In this document: positions 8,752-19,056 of the stretch, piece by piece
Numbering within the stretch: position 1 is the first letter of the stretch
Layout of the letters: each line of letters starts with the position of its first letter
Assembly: GCA_017856055.1 (NCBI GenBank)
Contig: JAFMFP010000003.1
Coordinates: 1-48,180 of the forward strand
Length of the DNA: 48,180 nucleotides
Direction of reading: 5' to 3'
From: Fidelibacterota bacterium
Lineage (GTDB): Bacteria; Fidelibacterota; Marinisomatia; Marinisomatales; Marinisomataceae
Notes under the pieces: model-generated
Databases searched by the model: none
Seen by the model: the letters and a program-made list of their open reading frames with translations, nothing else
What the model was told of the DNA's origin: nothing
Position numbers and translations under genes: made by a program

Positions 8752-10356
8752 ATGTTTACTTATAGAAAATATTTAACAATCCTTTCACTTTTTCTGACTG
8801 CTTGCTCAGTTTCTAAAGAAAAAGTTTCGATAATCCATGAACCTTTAGAAAAGGAAATTATTTCACAATCTCAAATAGAGTCCTCTGAAAATGGTATTAA
8901 CAATTTCATTGATGGAATGATGTTTATGGAGCAAGGTGAATATGCTCGAGCAATAATTGAATTTCAAGAGGCGATCGATAAGGGCTCCAATTCATCAGAA
9001 TTATTCTACTATTTATCAGATGGATACTGGATGATTCAGAAATACGAAAAAAGTATTTCTTTTTCAAAAAAAGCTATAGCAAATAGCCCAAATGCACTTG
9101 ATTATCGAGTTTCATTAGGTAAAAAACTCATAGCATTGAATGAACTTGATGAAGCCTTAGAGGTGTTTTTGGAAGCAAGTGAGCTAGAATCTACCGGAGA
9201 AATTCTTTTTATAATTGGCGATATCAAACTGGAGATAGGCGATATTGATGGTGCCCTTATTTACTATCGACAGGCATATAAAAAAGATAAAAATCTTACT
9301 TTGGCTTTGGAAGTTGCTGCTAAATTAGCTCTTGAAAAAAACCATAGAGAAAAGTTTGAAATTGCGAAAGAACTTTTTATTACTGATGTTGCTAGTCCCG
9401 AATATCTAAGAATTTTAATTGAATCGATTCAAGGAAATGATAATAATGGTTATTTGTTATCTTTGATTAATGATTTTCCAGCTGTAGAAACTAATCCACT
9501 AATCAATAATTTATACAATCAAATAGGATTTCAATTTTTAAGAGAAGGAAAATTGGATCAAGCTGAAAAGTATTTTTTAAAATCAATTAACATAAATTCC
9601 AATGATCGATTTCCACTTTACTACTTAGCAGTTACTTATCAAGAACAAGGAAAATTCAATGAATCCATTGAGCTATCCCGAAAATATATTCAAAGTTTTC
9701 CGAATGATAGAGATGGATATATTAACAAAATAATTTCTTATTTAAGTCTTCAAAATTATGAAGAAGCTTTAAATGAATTAAATATAGTTAAGGAGATTTT
9801 TCAAAGTGATTTTGAAATAAATTATTTACTTGGGTTAGTAAACTATAATTTGAAGCAATTTATTGATTCAGAATTATACTATAGTAAAGCTCTTGAAATT
9901 GACAAAAAGTCTATTCCTGCATTGCATGGCCTTGCAATGGTTTTAGATCAAAATAAAAAATGGGTTGAATCAGATAAAATATATGAATCTTTATTAAAAA
10001 TTAATCCTAATGATGTACAAGCTCTTAATAATTATGCTTACAGTTTGGTTGAAAGAAATGAACAATTATCTATAGCACTCGAAATGTCTATTAAGTCCAA
10101 TCTTATTGAAAAAGATAATCCATCCTACCTAGACACTTTGGGTTGGATTTATTTTAAGACTGGAGAATTAAAATTAGCTGAAGAATATATAGCTCAGTCA
10201 TTACTTTTTGATGAGAATAGTGCGGTAGTACTTGAGCATTATGCCGATGTTTTAGTTAATTTAAACGAAATAGAAAGAGCAATTATTTTTTATAAAAAAT
10301 CTTTATTAATTGAAGAAAATGAATCTATTAAAGAAAAAATAGAAAATTTAGAATGA
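8752..10356 (+). CDS. TPR-repeat lipoprotein
   Basis: Lipobox 'FLTAC'; many TPR units (e.g. 'ARAIIEFQEAIDKGSNSSELFYYLSDGYW', 'DQAEKYFLKSININSNDRFPLYYLAVTYQEQGKF'). Confidence 0.9.
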   Translation: MFTYRKYLTILSLFLTACSVSKEKVSIIHEPLEKEIISQSQIESSENGINNFIDGMMFMEQGEYARAIIEFQEAIDKGSNSSELFYYLSDGYWMIQKYEKSISFSKKAIANSPNALDYRVSLGKKLIALNELDEALEVFLEASELESTGEILFIIGDIKLEIGDIDGALIYYRQAYKKDKNLTLALEVAAKLALEKNHREKFEIAKELFITDVASPEYLRILIESIQGNDNNGYLLSLINDFPAVETNPLINNLYNQIGFQFLREGKLDQAEKYFLKSININSNDRFPLYYLAVTYQEQGKFNESIELSRKYIQSFPNDRDGYINKIISYLSLQNYEEALNELNIVKEIFQSDFEINYLLGLVNYNLKQFIDSELYYSKALEIDKKSIPALHGLAMVLDQNKKWVESDKIYESLLKINPNDVQALNNYAYSLVERNEQLSIALEMSIKSNLIEKDNPSYLDTLGWIYFKTGELKLAEEYIAQSLLFDENSAVVLEHYADVLVNLNEIERAIIFYKKSLLIEENESIKEKIENLE

Positions 10357-10901
10357 AAAATTTAACTATTATTTTTTTCATAATTGTGGGCTGTTCTTCA
10401 ACAATACCTGAGGAAACATTGATTTTCAAAATTGAAAATGAAAATGCAACTATAGAAGCACTTCAAATAAATTATGAACTTGTAAAAGGCTCAGGAAAGC
10501 TTGTTGCCAAAGGCAATTATAATTTTATTTCTTCATTTATTTTTGAATCTTCGCGTTTAAATAATTTAGTTGTTTTTAAAGATTTCATAGGTCGAAAAAG
10601 TTTTGCCATTGACTCTAATGATCAAGCTGTTAAGTTAGTGGATTTGAGAAAAAATATTGAAATCACTTCCGATCAGTTTACTAGTGAATATCCTCAATTC
10701 TCAGGCATTTTTTTTGAACATGCATTTATTAAAAAATTACTTTGGGGGGAACAAATAAAAGAAAAAGATTACCCCAACTTAGTAATTAAGCAAGAATTTG
10801 AGAATGAATATGGAATGCAGTTTCTAAATGAAATAAGTGTTAAAAATGATTCGATTAATCAAGATTTTAATCTTTCTATTTTTTCAAGGAATTTTGAGTA
10901 A
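10353..10901 (+). CDS. small outer-membrane lipoprotein (LolB/DUF4292-like, tentative)
   Basis: Lipobox 'IIVGC'; beta-rich content and location after the TPR gene; family assignment weak. Confidence 0.5.
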   Translation: MKNLTIIFFIIVGCSSTIPEETLIFKIENENATIEALQINYELVKGSGKLVAKGNYNFISSFIFESSRLNNLVVFKDFIGRKSFAIDSNDQAVKLVDLRKNIEITSDQFTSEYPQFSGIFFEHAFIKKLLWGEQIKEKDYPNLVIKQEFENEYGMQFLNEISVKNDSINQDFNLSIFSRNFE

Positions 10902-11827
10902 TGATTAAAATTTCTATTCTTATTCCTATATACAATGAACAAGAGTCAATTCCTATTTTATCTCAACAATTGCTTGATTCTTTTCAGAATGATTTTTCAT
11001 ATGAGGTAATTTTTATTAATGATGGCTCTACGGATCTTTCTTTGAATATTTTAAAAAGTATTGTTGAAAAAAATCCCGCTTGGAAGATTGTAGATTTATA
11101 TCGCAATTATGGAAAAGCTATTGCGCTTCAAGCTGGTTTTGAACATTCAAGAGGTTCATTAATTGCAACACTTGATAGTGATTTGCAAGATGATCCAGCA
11201 GAGATATCAAAACTTGTTAAAGAAATTGAAAATGGATACGATGTTGTTTGCGGATGGAAGAAAAATAGAAAAGATCCCTTAGAAAAGAAAATTGCTTCGA
11301 AAATTTTTAACTTTTTTCTTCGCTTGTTTGGGGGATTAAGAATTCATGACTCAAATACAGGTATTAAAGTTATTAAGCGAGAAGTATTTTCAGTATTGAA
11401 ACTATATGGAGGAAGACATCGCTATATTCCCTTATTAGCTAAACAAAAAGATTTCTCTATCTCAGAAGTGATCGTTAATCATCATCCAAGACAATTTGGA
11501 AAATCAAAATATGGAATTGGTCGTTATTTTGAAGGTTTTTTTGATTTCCTTACTATTCTTTTTCTAGGAAAATATATAGATAGACCACTTCATTTTTTTG
11601 GCTCAATAGGTTTCTTATCATTTTCTGCTGGAGTCTTAATAGAATTTTTTGTTTTATATCTAAAATTTTATCAAAATCATTCTTTTCAACAACATGTTGC
11701 CTTACTTATTCTTGGTTCTATTCTGATTATTGCAGGATTACAGTTATTCATTTTTGGATTGTTGGGTGAATTATTTGTTGAGAAAAGTCAAAAATCAAAT
11801 AAATATATTAAAGACATTATTAACTGA
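10901..11827 (+). CDS. family 2 glycosyltransferase (polyprenyl-phosphate glycosyltransferase type) with C-terminal TM
   Basis: 'ISILIPIYNEQESIPILSQQL...INDGSTD...ATLDSDLQDDPAEI' and two C-terminal TM segments. Confidence 0.93.
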   Translation: MIKISILIPIYNEQESIPILSQQLLDSFQNDFSYEVIFINDGSTDLSLNILKSIVEKNPAWKIVDLYRNYGKAIALQAGFEHSRGSLIATLDSDLQDDPAEISKLVKEIENGYDVVCGWKKNRKDPLEKKIASKIFNFFLRLFGGLRIHDSNTGIKVIKREVFSVLKLYGGRHRYIPLLAKQKDFSISEVIVNHHPRQFGKSKYGIGRYFEGFFDFLTILFLGKYIDRPLHFFGSIGFLSFSAGVLIEFFVLYLKFYQNHSFQQHVALLILGSILIIAGLQLFIFGLLGELFVEKSQKSNKYIKDIIN

Positions 11828-11829
11828 TT

Positions 11830-12897
11830 GTGAAAATTTTATCTATTGGACCAATTTCTCCGTTTAGGGGAGGAATTGCTAAATTTCATCAAAGTCTTAA
11901 TATCGAACTATCCAAATCATTTAAAGTTGAAGTATTAAATTTTAAAAAACTCTATCCAAGTATATTATTTCCTGGAAAATCTCAATTTTATGATGCAAGT
12001 AAAGATTTTAATTCCCATAGAATTTTAAAATTTTATAATATTTTTACGTGGTTTAAAGGTTTGCAATTTATCAAAACATCTCGTCCTGATTATATCATCT
12101 TCCATTACTGGCATTGGGCATTTTTGCCAATGTTTGTTTATTTATCAAAAAAAACTTCAAAAATCAAAAAAAGGATTATTTTGCATAATGTTTTATCTCA
12201 TGAAAGTATATTTTTTGAAAAATTATTTGTAAAAATTTTATTAAAAAACAACGATGAGTTTATTGTGATGAATAATTATGCTTATGAAATTATTAAACAA
12301 ATAAATCCATCAGCTAATGTAAATAAAATCTATCATCCTATTTATCATGTAGAAAATTCAAAAAGAGTTATTTCAACCGAAAACACTAAAGCGGTTTTAT
12401 TTTTTGGTCTTGTTAGAAAATACAAGGGGCTTGATATTTTAATTGAGGCAATGGATAAGATTGATAATAAAATTCAGTTGTTAGTTGTTGGAGAATTTTA
12501 TGATTCCAAGCAAAAATATTTGAATTTGATTAAAAAATTAAATCTTCAAGAGAGAGTAAAAATTTTTGATTCGTATATTGCTGAAGAAAAAATACAAGAT
12601 TATTTTAATCAAGCAGATTTAGTAGTACTTCCTTATAAAAAATCCAGTCAAAGCGGCGTATTATCACTAGCTTATCATTTTGATAAACCAGTACTAGTAA
12701 CTGATTCGGGAGGACTTGTGGATTATGTTTTAAAAAACAAAACTGGATTGATATCAAAATCAAATCCTTCTTCAATTGCAGAAAAAATCAATTTATTCTT
12801 TAGTAACAAAGAAAATTTATTCTCCAAAGAAGATATTAGAACTTTAAAACATCAAATGACTTGGGAAAATTTTGTTGATAATCTTAATTTAAAATAA
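11830..12897 (+). CDS. GT4-type glycosyltransferase
   Basis: 'GPISPFRGGIAKFHQSL', 'LFFGLVRKYKGLDILIEAM', 'SQSGVLSLAYHFDKPVLVTDSGGL'; GTG start. Confidence 0.9.
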   Translation: MKILSIGPISPFRGGIAKFHQSLNIELSKSFKVEVLNFKKLYPSILFPGKSQFYDASKDFNSHRILKFYNIFTWFKGLQFIKTSRPDYIIFHYWHWAFLPMFVYLSKKTSKIKKRIILHNVLSHESIFFEKLFVKILLKNNDEFIVMNNYAYEIIKQINPSANVNKIYHPIYHVENSKRVISTENTKAVLFFGLVRKYKGLDILIEAMDKIDNKIQLLVVGEFYDSKQKYLNLIKKLNLQERVKIFDSYIAEEKIQDYFNQADLVVLPYKKSSQSGVLSLAYHFDKPVLVTDSGGLVDYVLKNKTGLISKSNPSSIAEKINLFFSNKENLFSKEDIRTLKHQMTWENFVDNLNLK

Positions 12898-13748
12898 TGA
12901 AATCTGATTTTCCTAGAGCACATATTTTGTTACTTACATGGAATGAAAAAAAACTAACTGAAAATTGCATCAATTCAATTCTTGAAATTGACTACCCAAA
13001 TTTTGAGCTAACAGTTATTGATAATAATTCATCAGATGATTCTTTGAAGTATCTTTATGAACATTTTCCTCATATAAATTTTTTAAAACTTGAAGAGAAT
13101 TTTAAATTTGCAGAGGGATATAATAAAGCTATCGAAAGAATTGATATAAAAGAAAATGAATATTTAGTCCTTATAAATAATGATACTATTGTAAGTCGCA
13201 ATTTTTTAAATCCTCTAATCGATACTCTTCAAGAAAATCCCAAAAATATTGTCTCAGTTCCAAAAATTCTTTACGCAGATCAAACAAATTTAATCTGGTT
13301 TGCGGGAGCCAGGATTAATTTATGGCTTGGTCTTATTTATCATATTGGTATTAGAAAAGAAGATGGTCCTAAATTTGCTTTTCAGTCTATTACAGATTAT
13401 GCAACTGGCTGTTGCTTTTGTATATTAAAATCTGATTTTGACAAAATTGGAGGATTCGATTCAAGTTTTTCCTTTTACTGTGAAGATGTTGATTTTTCTT
13501 TAAAAGCTAGATCTTTAAAACGAGAAATAGTTTACAATCCGAAATCTGTCATTTTACATCATGTATCAAAATCTCTTGGTTCTAATTCTTTTACAAAGCT
13601 CTCGTTAAAATTTAAGAATCAAATTAAACTTTTTTGGAATCATGCTAATTTTTTTCAAGTATTTACCATTTCAATTTTTTGGATAATTTTTTTTCTACCC
13701 TACAATTTTTTAAAATATTTTTTGATTAGATTTAAAGATGTCAAATAA
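12897..13748 (+). CDS. family 2 glycosyltransferase (WbbL/rhamnosyltransferase-like)
   Basis: 'HILLLTWNEKKLTENCINSILEIDYPNFELTVIDNNSSDDS', 'GGFDSSFSFYCEDVDFSLKA'. Confidence 0.92.
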   Translation: MKSDFPRAHILLLTWNEKKLTENCINSILEIDYPNFELTVIDNNSSDDSLKYLYEHFPHINFLKLEENFKFAEGYNKAIERIDIKENEYLVLINNDTIVSRNFLNPLIDTLQENPKNIVSVPKILYADQTNLIWFAGARINLWLGLIYHIGIRKEDGPKFAFQSITDYATGCCFCILKSDFDKIGGFDSSFSFYCEDVDFSLKARSLKREIVYNPKSVILHHVSKSLGSNSFTKLSLKFKNQIKLFWNHANFFQVFTISIFWIIFFLPYNFLKYFLIRFKDVK

Positions 13749-15246
13749 TCATCCTGAAAAAAGAATTTTAAGAGAAGCTGGCATTTCTTTTTCAGGAATG
13801 TCAATTGGATCTGTTTTTCGCTATTCGTTTTCTATTATTTTAGGCAGATTTTTTGGCGCACAATTATTGGGTTTTTATTCAATTGCTAATGCAATTATGA
13901 GAATTTCAGAGGTTTTTGCTCTATTGGGTTTAGATACAGGAGTACTTCGATTTGTAAGTAGAAATCCAAAGAATAAAAGTGATATCAAAAAAATTCTTGA
14001 GTCTAGTCTTAAAACTGCATTTTTATCGAGTGCTTTAATTGCTTTAGGTATTTTTGTATTATCTGATTGGTTAGTGCAGGATATTTTAAAAGAAGATATT
14101 TCTGTATCTATTCTACTCAAGTGGTTTTCTATAACTTTACCTTTTACCGTAACAACTTTAATTCTTTCATCATTTACTCAAGCGTTTCAGTCCCTTAAGT
14201 ACAAAATTTTTGTCAACCAATTATTAGCTCCTTTTACTTTATTAATATTTACTATCCTAATTTTTTTTATTTCCAATCCTCTAGCAGCAATTATTTTCCC
14301 TACAATTATTTCTTCTTTTATTTCAATAATAGCAATATTCTTTTTTGCAAGAAGGTTTTCAAAAATAAGTATCAAAAAGATATTTAAAACTTCATTCAAT
14401 AAAGAAATTTTACAATTTTCAATTCCTTTAATGTTTGTTTCAGCTGTAGGTATAATCATGCACTGGACAGATATTTTGATGCTTTCAACTTTTGAGGATG
14501 CTTATTCAGTAGGTTTATATCATCCCATTGAAAGAACTGCTGGTTTAATCAGAATGATTTTCTTTGCATTTGCTGGAATTTTCTCTCCGATGTTTTCAAA
14601 ATATTATTATGAAAAAAATAATTTGAAAATGAAGGAAATATTTGATTTGTCATCTAATTGGATACTAACGTTTTCAATGCCACTTTTCATATTTTTTGTA
14701 TTATTCCCTTCAGATGTTCTCTCAATTTTTGGAGATGAATTTGTTAATGATTTTTCTTTAATATTTTTATCAATAGGTATTTTAATACAATCTTATTTTG
14801 GATTAGGTGCGTCTATTCTTTCAATGGCAGGTTTTTCTAATTTAAATTTTTTAAATGTTTCAATCGGTCTTTTTCTTAACATATTTTTTAACTGGATATT
14901 AATACCGAAATACGGCCTTGATGGAGCTGTTATCGCTACTTCAATTTCGCTCATAATACTAAGTATTATTAGGTTGGTGCAGATTTACAGTAAGTTTAGA
15001 ATATTGAATATTTCCGTAAACTCCTTAAAACCAATGTTCATTGGAGCTGTAACATTTTTAATTATTGACTTTATTCCTCTTTTCAATCAATCCTTGAAAG
15101 ATTCAAACTTTGTAAAGCATGTTGGAAAAATTAGTTTAGCATTCATTTTTACTTCATTAGTTTATTTTATGATATATAGATTGATAGGTATATCTAAGGG
15201 AGAGAGGATGATTTTTAAGAGATTGAAAGATAGAGTTAATGAATAA
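13738..15246 (+). CDS. flippase / polysaccharide biosynthesis protein (Wzx-like, MOP superfamily)
   Basis: ~12-14 TM polytopic protein with flippase-like pattern; within a glycosyltransferase cluster. Confidence 0.85.
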   Translation: MSNNHPEKRILREAGISFSGMSIGSVFRYSFSIILGRFFGAQLLGFYSIANAIMRISEVFALLGLDTGVLRFVSRNPKNKSDIKKILESSLKTAFLSSALIALGIFVLSDWLVQDILKEDISVSILLKWFSITLPFTVTTLILSSFTQAFQSLKYKIFVNQLLAPFTLLIFTILIFFISNPLAAIIFPTIISSFISIIAIFFFARRFSKISIKKIFKTSFNKEILQFSIPLMFVSAVGIIMHWTDILMLSTFEDAYSVGLYHPIERTAGLIRMIFFAFAGIFSPMFSKYYYEKNNLKMKEIFDLSSNWILTFSMPLFIFFVLFPSDVLSIFGDEFVNDFSLIFLSIGILIQSYFGLGASILSMAGFSNLNFLNVSIGLFLNIFFNWILIPKYGLDGAVIATSISLIILSIIRLVQIYSKFRILNISVNSLKPMFIGAVTFLIIDFIPLFNQSLKDSNFVKHVGKISLAFIFTSLVYFMIYRLIGISKGERMIFKRLKDRVNE

Positions 15247-17314
15247 AATTCTTTTACAATTTTCAATATATATTGGGGTTGTAATTATTTTATTTTACCC
15301 AATTTTTTTTTACAACTTCACTTTTGGCTCAGGGGATACTTTAAACCCTTTTGCTATAAGTCATATCTTATCAAAATATAAAGACATAATTGGAGTGTGG
15401 CCTCAATGGCAACCATGGGTTTTTTCAGGTATGCCTACCTTAGAAGCCTATACCAATATTAACCTTCTCTATTTTCCCAGTTTTTTACTTAATACAATAG
15501 GTATCAATGATCTATACATTCAGTTCATTCATTTAGTTTTTTCTGGATTTGGCATGTCTTTATTTCTTAAACAACTAGGAGTTGAATCCAGAATTTCTTT
15601 GATGATAAGCATTCTGTGGATTATGAATCCTTTTTTAATTACAATGATTGTTTTTGGGCACGGAAGTCAATTTATGACCGCTTCATTTTTCCCATGGTTG
15701 TTATTTTTATTAAACAGATATTATTATAATAATTCAATACTCAACTTTTCATTATTAACACTGATCTTGGGTTTCTTTTTCCAAAGAGCTCATGTCCAAA
15801 TAGTTTATTATGGTTGTATGCTTTTTTTCGCTCACTCTTTTTATCTCTTAATTAAACACAAAAAAAAACTAAATGTATTGGGTGTATTTTTGTCATTTTC
15901 AATAGCTATTTTAATAGCTTCCCATATTTATTTTCCTAGCCTTTCTTTCGCAAAACATTCAATACGTTCTATATCAGATAATCTTTATTCATATGCAACC
16001 AATTGGTCAATGCACCCTAAAGAATTAATTACATATATTAATCCTAATTATTATGGTTTCGGAGGAGAGAGCTATTCTGGATATATGCCATTTACAGACT
16101 TTCCTCATTATGTTGGAATACTTGTTTTAATTTTAGCATTGTTTTCTTTTTTAAAATTTGATTCTTTTAGGAAATATTTAGCTCTAGTTTTATCATTGAG
16201 TATTCTGATATCCTTTGGTAAGTATTTCCCTTACATTTACAACATATTCTTTGATTACGCACCCTTTTTCAGCAGTTTTCGGGTTCCAAGTATGATTTTA
16301 ATACTAACAAATTTTATTCTCTATATTTTAGCTGCGATTGGATTAAATGATTTAATAAATAAATTTAAAAATAAGATTATAAATCAATTTACAATATCAA
16401 ATTTGATTTTAGGTTTATTTTTTCTTTTATCATTTGCCGATGTGTACAGAGTGGACAAAAGAATAATTAACCCTTCAAAAAATGACACGCAACAAAGTCA
16501 GCTTATTGAAAAAAATACCTTCAATCAATATTTTACAGAGGATGAAACAATTAGTTTTTTACTATCAGATAACACCTCTCACAGAATATATCCGGTTGGT
16601 CAAATATTTCAGGATCCAAAATTCAAATATTTTGGAATAGAATCAGTTGGCGGATTTCATCCAGCAAAATTTTATCATTATTCTGCTCTAATGAAAAATT
16701 CAAATAATTTATTATCAATTCCTGTTTTGAAGTTTTTAAATGTAAAGTATTTAATATCGACAATCGAAATAGATAACCAAAATTTTAATTTAATTAAAAA
16801 AGCTAATTTTCATTCTGTTACATTCAGTGGAGATGTTTACATTTACGAATTTTTAAACGCTCTGCCAAGGGCCTGGTTTGCAAAAAGAACAATAAAATCG
16901 GATGAAAATCTGTACTTTTATCTTACTGCAAATGCGTTTAATCCTTTAAACACAGCAGTGGTAGAAGACCTTGAAGATAAATTATTCTCTATTGGAGAAG
17001 TAGTCGATTTTGAATGGGGTCTTCATGAAATAAAAATTAGGGTTAATAATCAATCAGATTCTGATGCTTTTTTAGTGCTCAGCGAAGTCTTTTATCCTTC
17101 AAGATGGAGATCATTTATTAATGGAAATCAAGTAAAAACATTTAAAACTAACGGGATACTGAGAGGGTTAATTGTTCCTGCAGGTGAGCACGAAGTTATA
17201 TACAAGTATGATAATTCTATTTTCAGAATTCTTTACTTTATATCCACAGTTCTTCTAATTATTTTCCTAAGTATTATCTTTTATCAGCTTGTTAAAAAAA
17301 AATACCTACTTTAA
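15239..17314 (+). CDS. YfhO-like polytopic membrane protein (putative GT-C)
   Basis: Polytopic N-terminal region, 'GSGDTLNPFAISHIL...WQPWVFSGMPTLEAYTNINLLYFPS', beta-rich C-terminal region 'SEVFYPSRWRSFINGNQVKTFKTNGILRGLIVPAGEHEVIYKY' then a final TM. Confidence 0.8.
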   Translation: MNKILLQFSIYIGVVIILFYPIFFYNFTFGSGDTLNPFAISHILSKYKDIIGVWPQWQPWVFSGMPTLEAYTNINLLYFPSFLLNTIGINDLYIQFIHLVFSGFGMSLFLKQLGVESRISLMISILWIMNPFLITMIVFGHGSQFMTASFFPWLLFLLNRYYYNNSILNFSLLTLILGFFFQRAHVQIVYYGCMLFFAHSFYLLIKHKKKLNVLGVFLSFSIAILIASHIYFPSLSFAKHSIRSISDNLYSYATNWSMHPKELITYINPNYYGFGGESYSGYMPFTDFPHYVGILVLILALFSFLKFDSFRKYLALVLSLSILISFGKYFPYIYNIFFDYAPFFSSFRVPSMILILTNFILYILAAIGLNDLINKFKNKIINQFTISNLILGLFFLLSFADVYRVDKRIINPSKNDTQQSQLIEKNTFNQYFTEDETISFLLSDNTSHRIYPVGQIFQDPKFKYFGIESVGGFHPAKFYHYSALMKNSNNLLSIPVLKFLNVKYLISTIEIDNQNFNLIKKANFHSVTFSGDVYIYEFLNALPRAWFAKRTIKSDENLYFYLTANAFNPLNTAVVEDLEDKLFSIGEVVDFEWGLHEIKIRVNNQSDSDAFLVLSEVFYPSRWRSFINGNQVKTFKTNGILRGLIVPAGEHEVIYKYDNSIFRILYFISTVLLIIFLSIIFYQLVKKKYLL

Positions 17315-17326
17315 CTTATATTCTAT

Positions 17327-17611
17327 ATGAATGAAACTAACAACCCAGGTTTTCTTGAAATTTTTTTATCTCAACTTCCTATTTTCCTTATTTTTTTAGT
17401 CGTCTATTATTTTTTTATAAGACCAAATTCTAAAAAGCAAGAAGAAGTAAAAAACTTACAATCCAATCTTCAAAAAGGAGATAAGGTAATTACAATTGGA
17501 GGAATTCACGGAAAAATCATTGAAGTAAAAGATAAAACTGCAGTTTTAAAAATTTCTAATGAGTCTGAGTTAACGATTGAAAAAACTGCTATTAATCAAA
17601 AAATAAGTTAA
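17327..17611 (+). CDS. yajC: preprotein translocase subunit YajC
   Basis: 'YFFIRPNSKKQEEVKNLQSNLQKGDKVITIGGIHGKI'. Confidence 0.95.
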   Translation: MNETNNPGFLEIFLSQLPIFLIFLVVYYFFIRPNSKKQEEVKNLQSNLQKGDKVITIGGIHGKIIEVKDKTAVLKISNESELTIEKTAINQKIS

Positions 17612-17615
17612 TCTA

Positions 17616-18134
17616 ATGGCAGTCAAACCAGTTGTAACCTATGGACATAAGTCTTTAAGAACAGTAGCACAAGAAATTGTTGATTTTAAAGATATCAATA
17701 TCCTCATCAATGATTTATTTGACACAATGTATGAAAATGACGGAATAGGATTAGCTGCAAATCAAATTGGAGTAAATTTTAAAATATTTGTTGTAGATAT
17801 TTCTCATACAGATGAGGCTGATAGTCCATTAGTATTTATCAATGGAAAAATCAAGCAATGTATTGGCGAGGAAACTGATACGGAAGGCTGTTTATCTTTA
17901 CCAGATATTAGAATTAGAGTTAAAAGATGTTCTGAAATCCTATTTTCATACTTTGATGAAAATTTAGTTCATCATGAAAAAACTTTTTCCGGACTATTAT
18001 CGACTGTTATTCAACATGAAAATGACCATCTTGAAGCAAAGTTGATTACAGATTATGCTTCTCCATCTGAATTGATTAAATATGAAAAGAAACTAAATGA
18101 ATTGCTAGAAAGTAATGCCAAAAGACGTTCCTAA
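17616..18134 (+). CDS. def: peptide deformylase
   Basis: 'GIGLAANQIG', 'EGCLSLPDI', 'QHENDHLEA' (HExxH). Confidence 0.96.
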   Translation: MAVKPVVTYGHKSLRTVAQEIVDFKDINILINDLFDTMYENDGIGLAANQIGVNFKIFVVDISHTDEADSPLVFINGKIKQCIGEETDTEGCLSLPDIRIRVKRCSEILFSYFDENLVHHEKTFSGLLSTVIQHENDHLEAKLITDYASPSELIKYEKKLNELLESNAKRRS

Positions 18135-19056
18135 AATTATTTTTTTTGGCAACACACATTTTTCATGTTTTGTGTTAAAAAAATTAAGTCAATTTTTTAA
18201 CATTCTTGCAGTAGTAACAAATGAGCCAAAACCAATGGGTCGAGGTCGTATCAATTCAATAACTCCTGTACATGATTTCTCAAAAAAGAATAATATTACG
18301 TTGTTCAATATCGATGATTTAAATGATAAGTTATTTTTGAATGAATTAGAAAATTTAAACGCCGATCTTTATATTGTCGTTGCGTATAGAATTCTACCAG
18401 ATTCAATTTTAAAACTTCCCATAATTGGTTCGATTAATTTACACACATCGCTTTTACCAAAATATAGAGGTGCCGCACCTATCCAAAGGGCTTTATTAAA
18501 CGGAGATAAAGAAACAGGAGTATCTACATTTTTAATTGACAAAAAAGTAGATACTGGAAAAATTATTTTACAAAAAACAATTCAAATTGATGATTCAGAT
18601 AACTTTGAAGATCTTGAATTAAAAATGATGAATGAAGGTAGTACTATACTTCAAAATTCAATCGATCTAATTTATAATAATAAAGCACAATTGATTACCC
18701 AGGATGATACTCTGGCAACAAAAGCTCCAAAAATTAAGAAAGAAGAAATTCAAATAAATTGGAATGAATCTGTTAACGTAATCCAAAATAAAATTCGAGC
18801 TTTCAGTCCATCTCCAGGCGCATATACATTTTTAAAGAGGAAAAGAATCAAGATATTTTCATCTAGCTTTAGACTATTAAATCATAATTACCCAATTTCT
18901 TCTGTGATTTCAGTAGAAGATAAGTTAATTCACGTAGCTTGCAAAGATGGAATACTAATGATTAATAGCCTACAATTAGAGGGAAAGAAGATAATGTCCT
19001 CAGAAGAATTTTTAAGAGGGTACAATATCTTAGGTGAAAGTTTTTCCGATGAGTAA
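18115..19056 (+). CDS. fmt: methionyl-tRNA formyltransferase
   Basis: 'GSINLHTSLLPKYRGAAPIQRALLNGDKETGVSTFLIDKKVDTG'. Confidence 0.96.
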   Translation: MPKDVPKIIFFGNTHFSCFVLKKLSQFFNILAVVTNEPKPMGRGRINSITPVHDFSKKNNITLFNIDDLNDKLFLNELENLNADLYIVVAYRILPDSILKLPIIGSINLHTSLLPKYRGAAPIQRALLNGDKETGVSTFLIDKKVDTGKIILQKTIQIDDSDNFEDLELKMMNEGSTILQNSIDLIYNNKAQLITQDDTLATKAPKIKKEEIQINWNESVNVIQNKIRAFSPSPGAYTFLKRKRIKIFSSSFRLLNHNYPISSVISVEDKLIHVACKDGILMINSLQLEGKKIMSSEEFLRGYNILGESFSDE

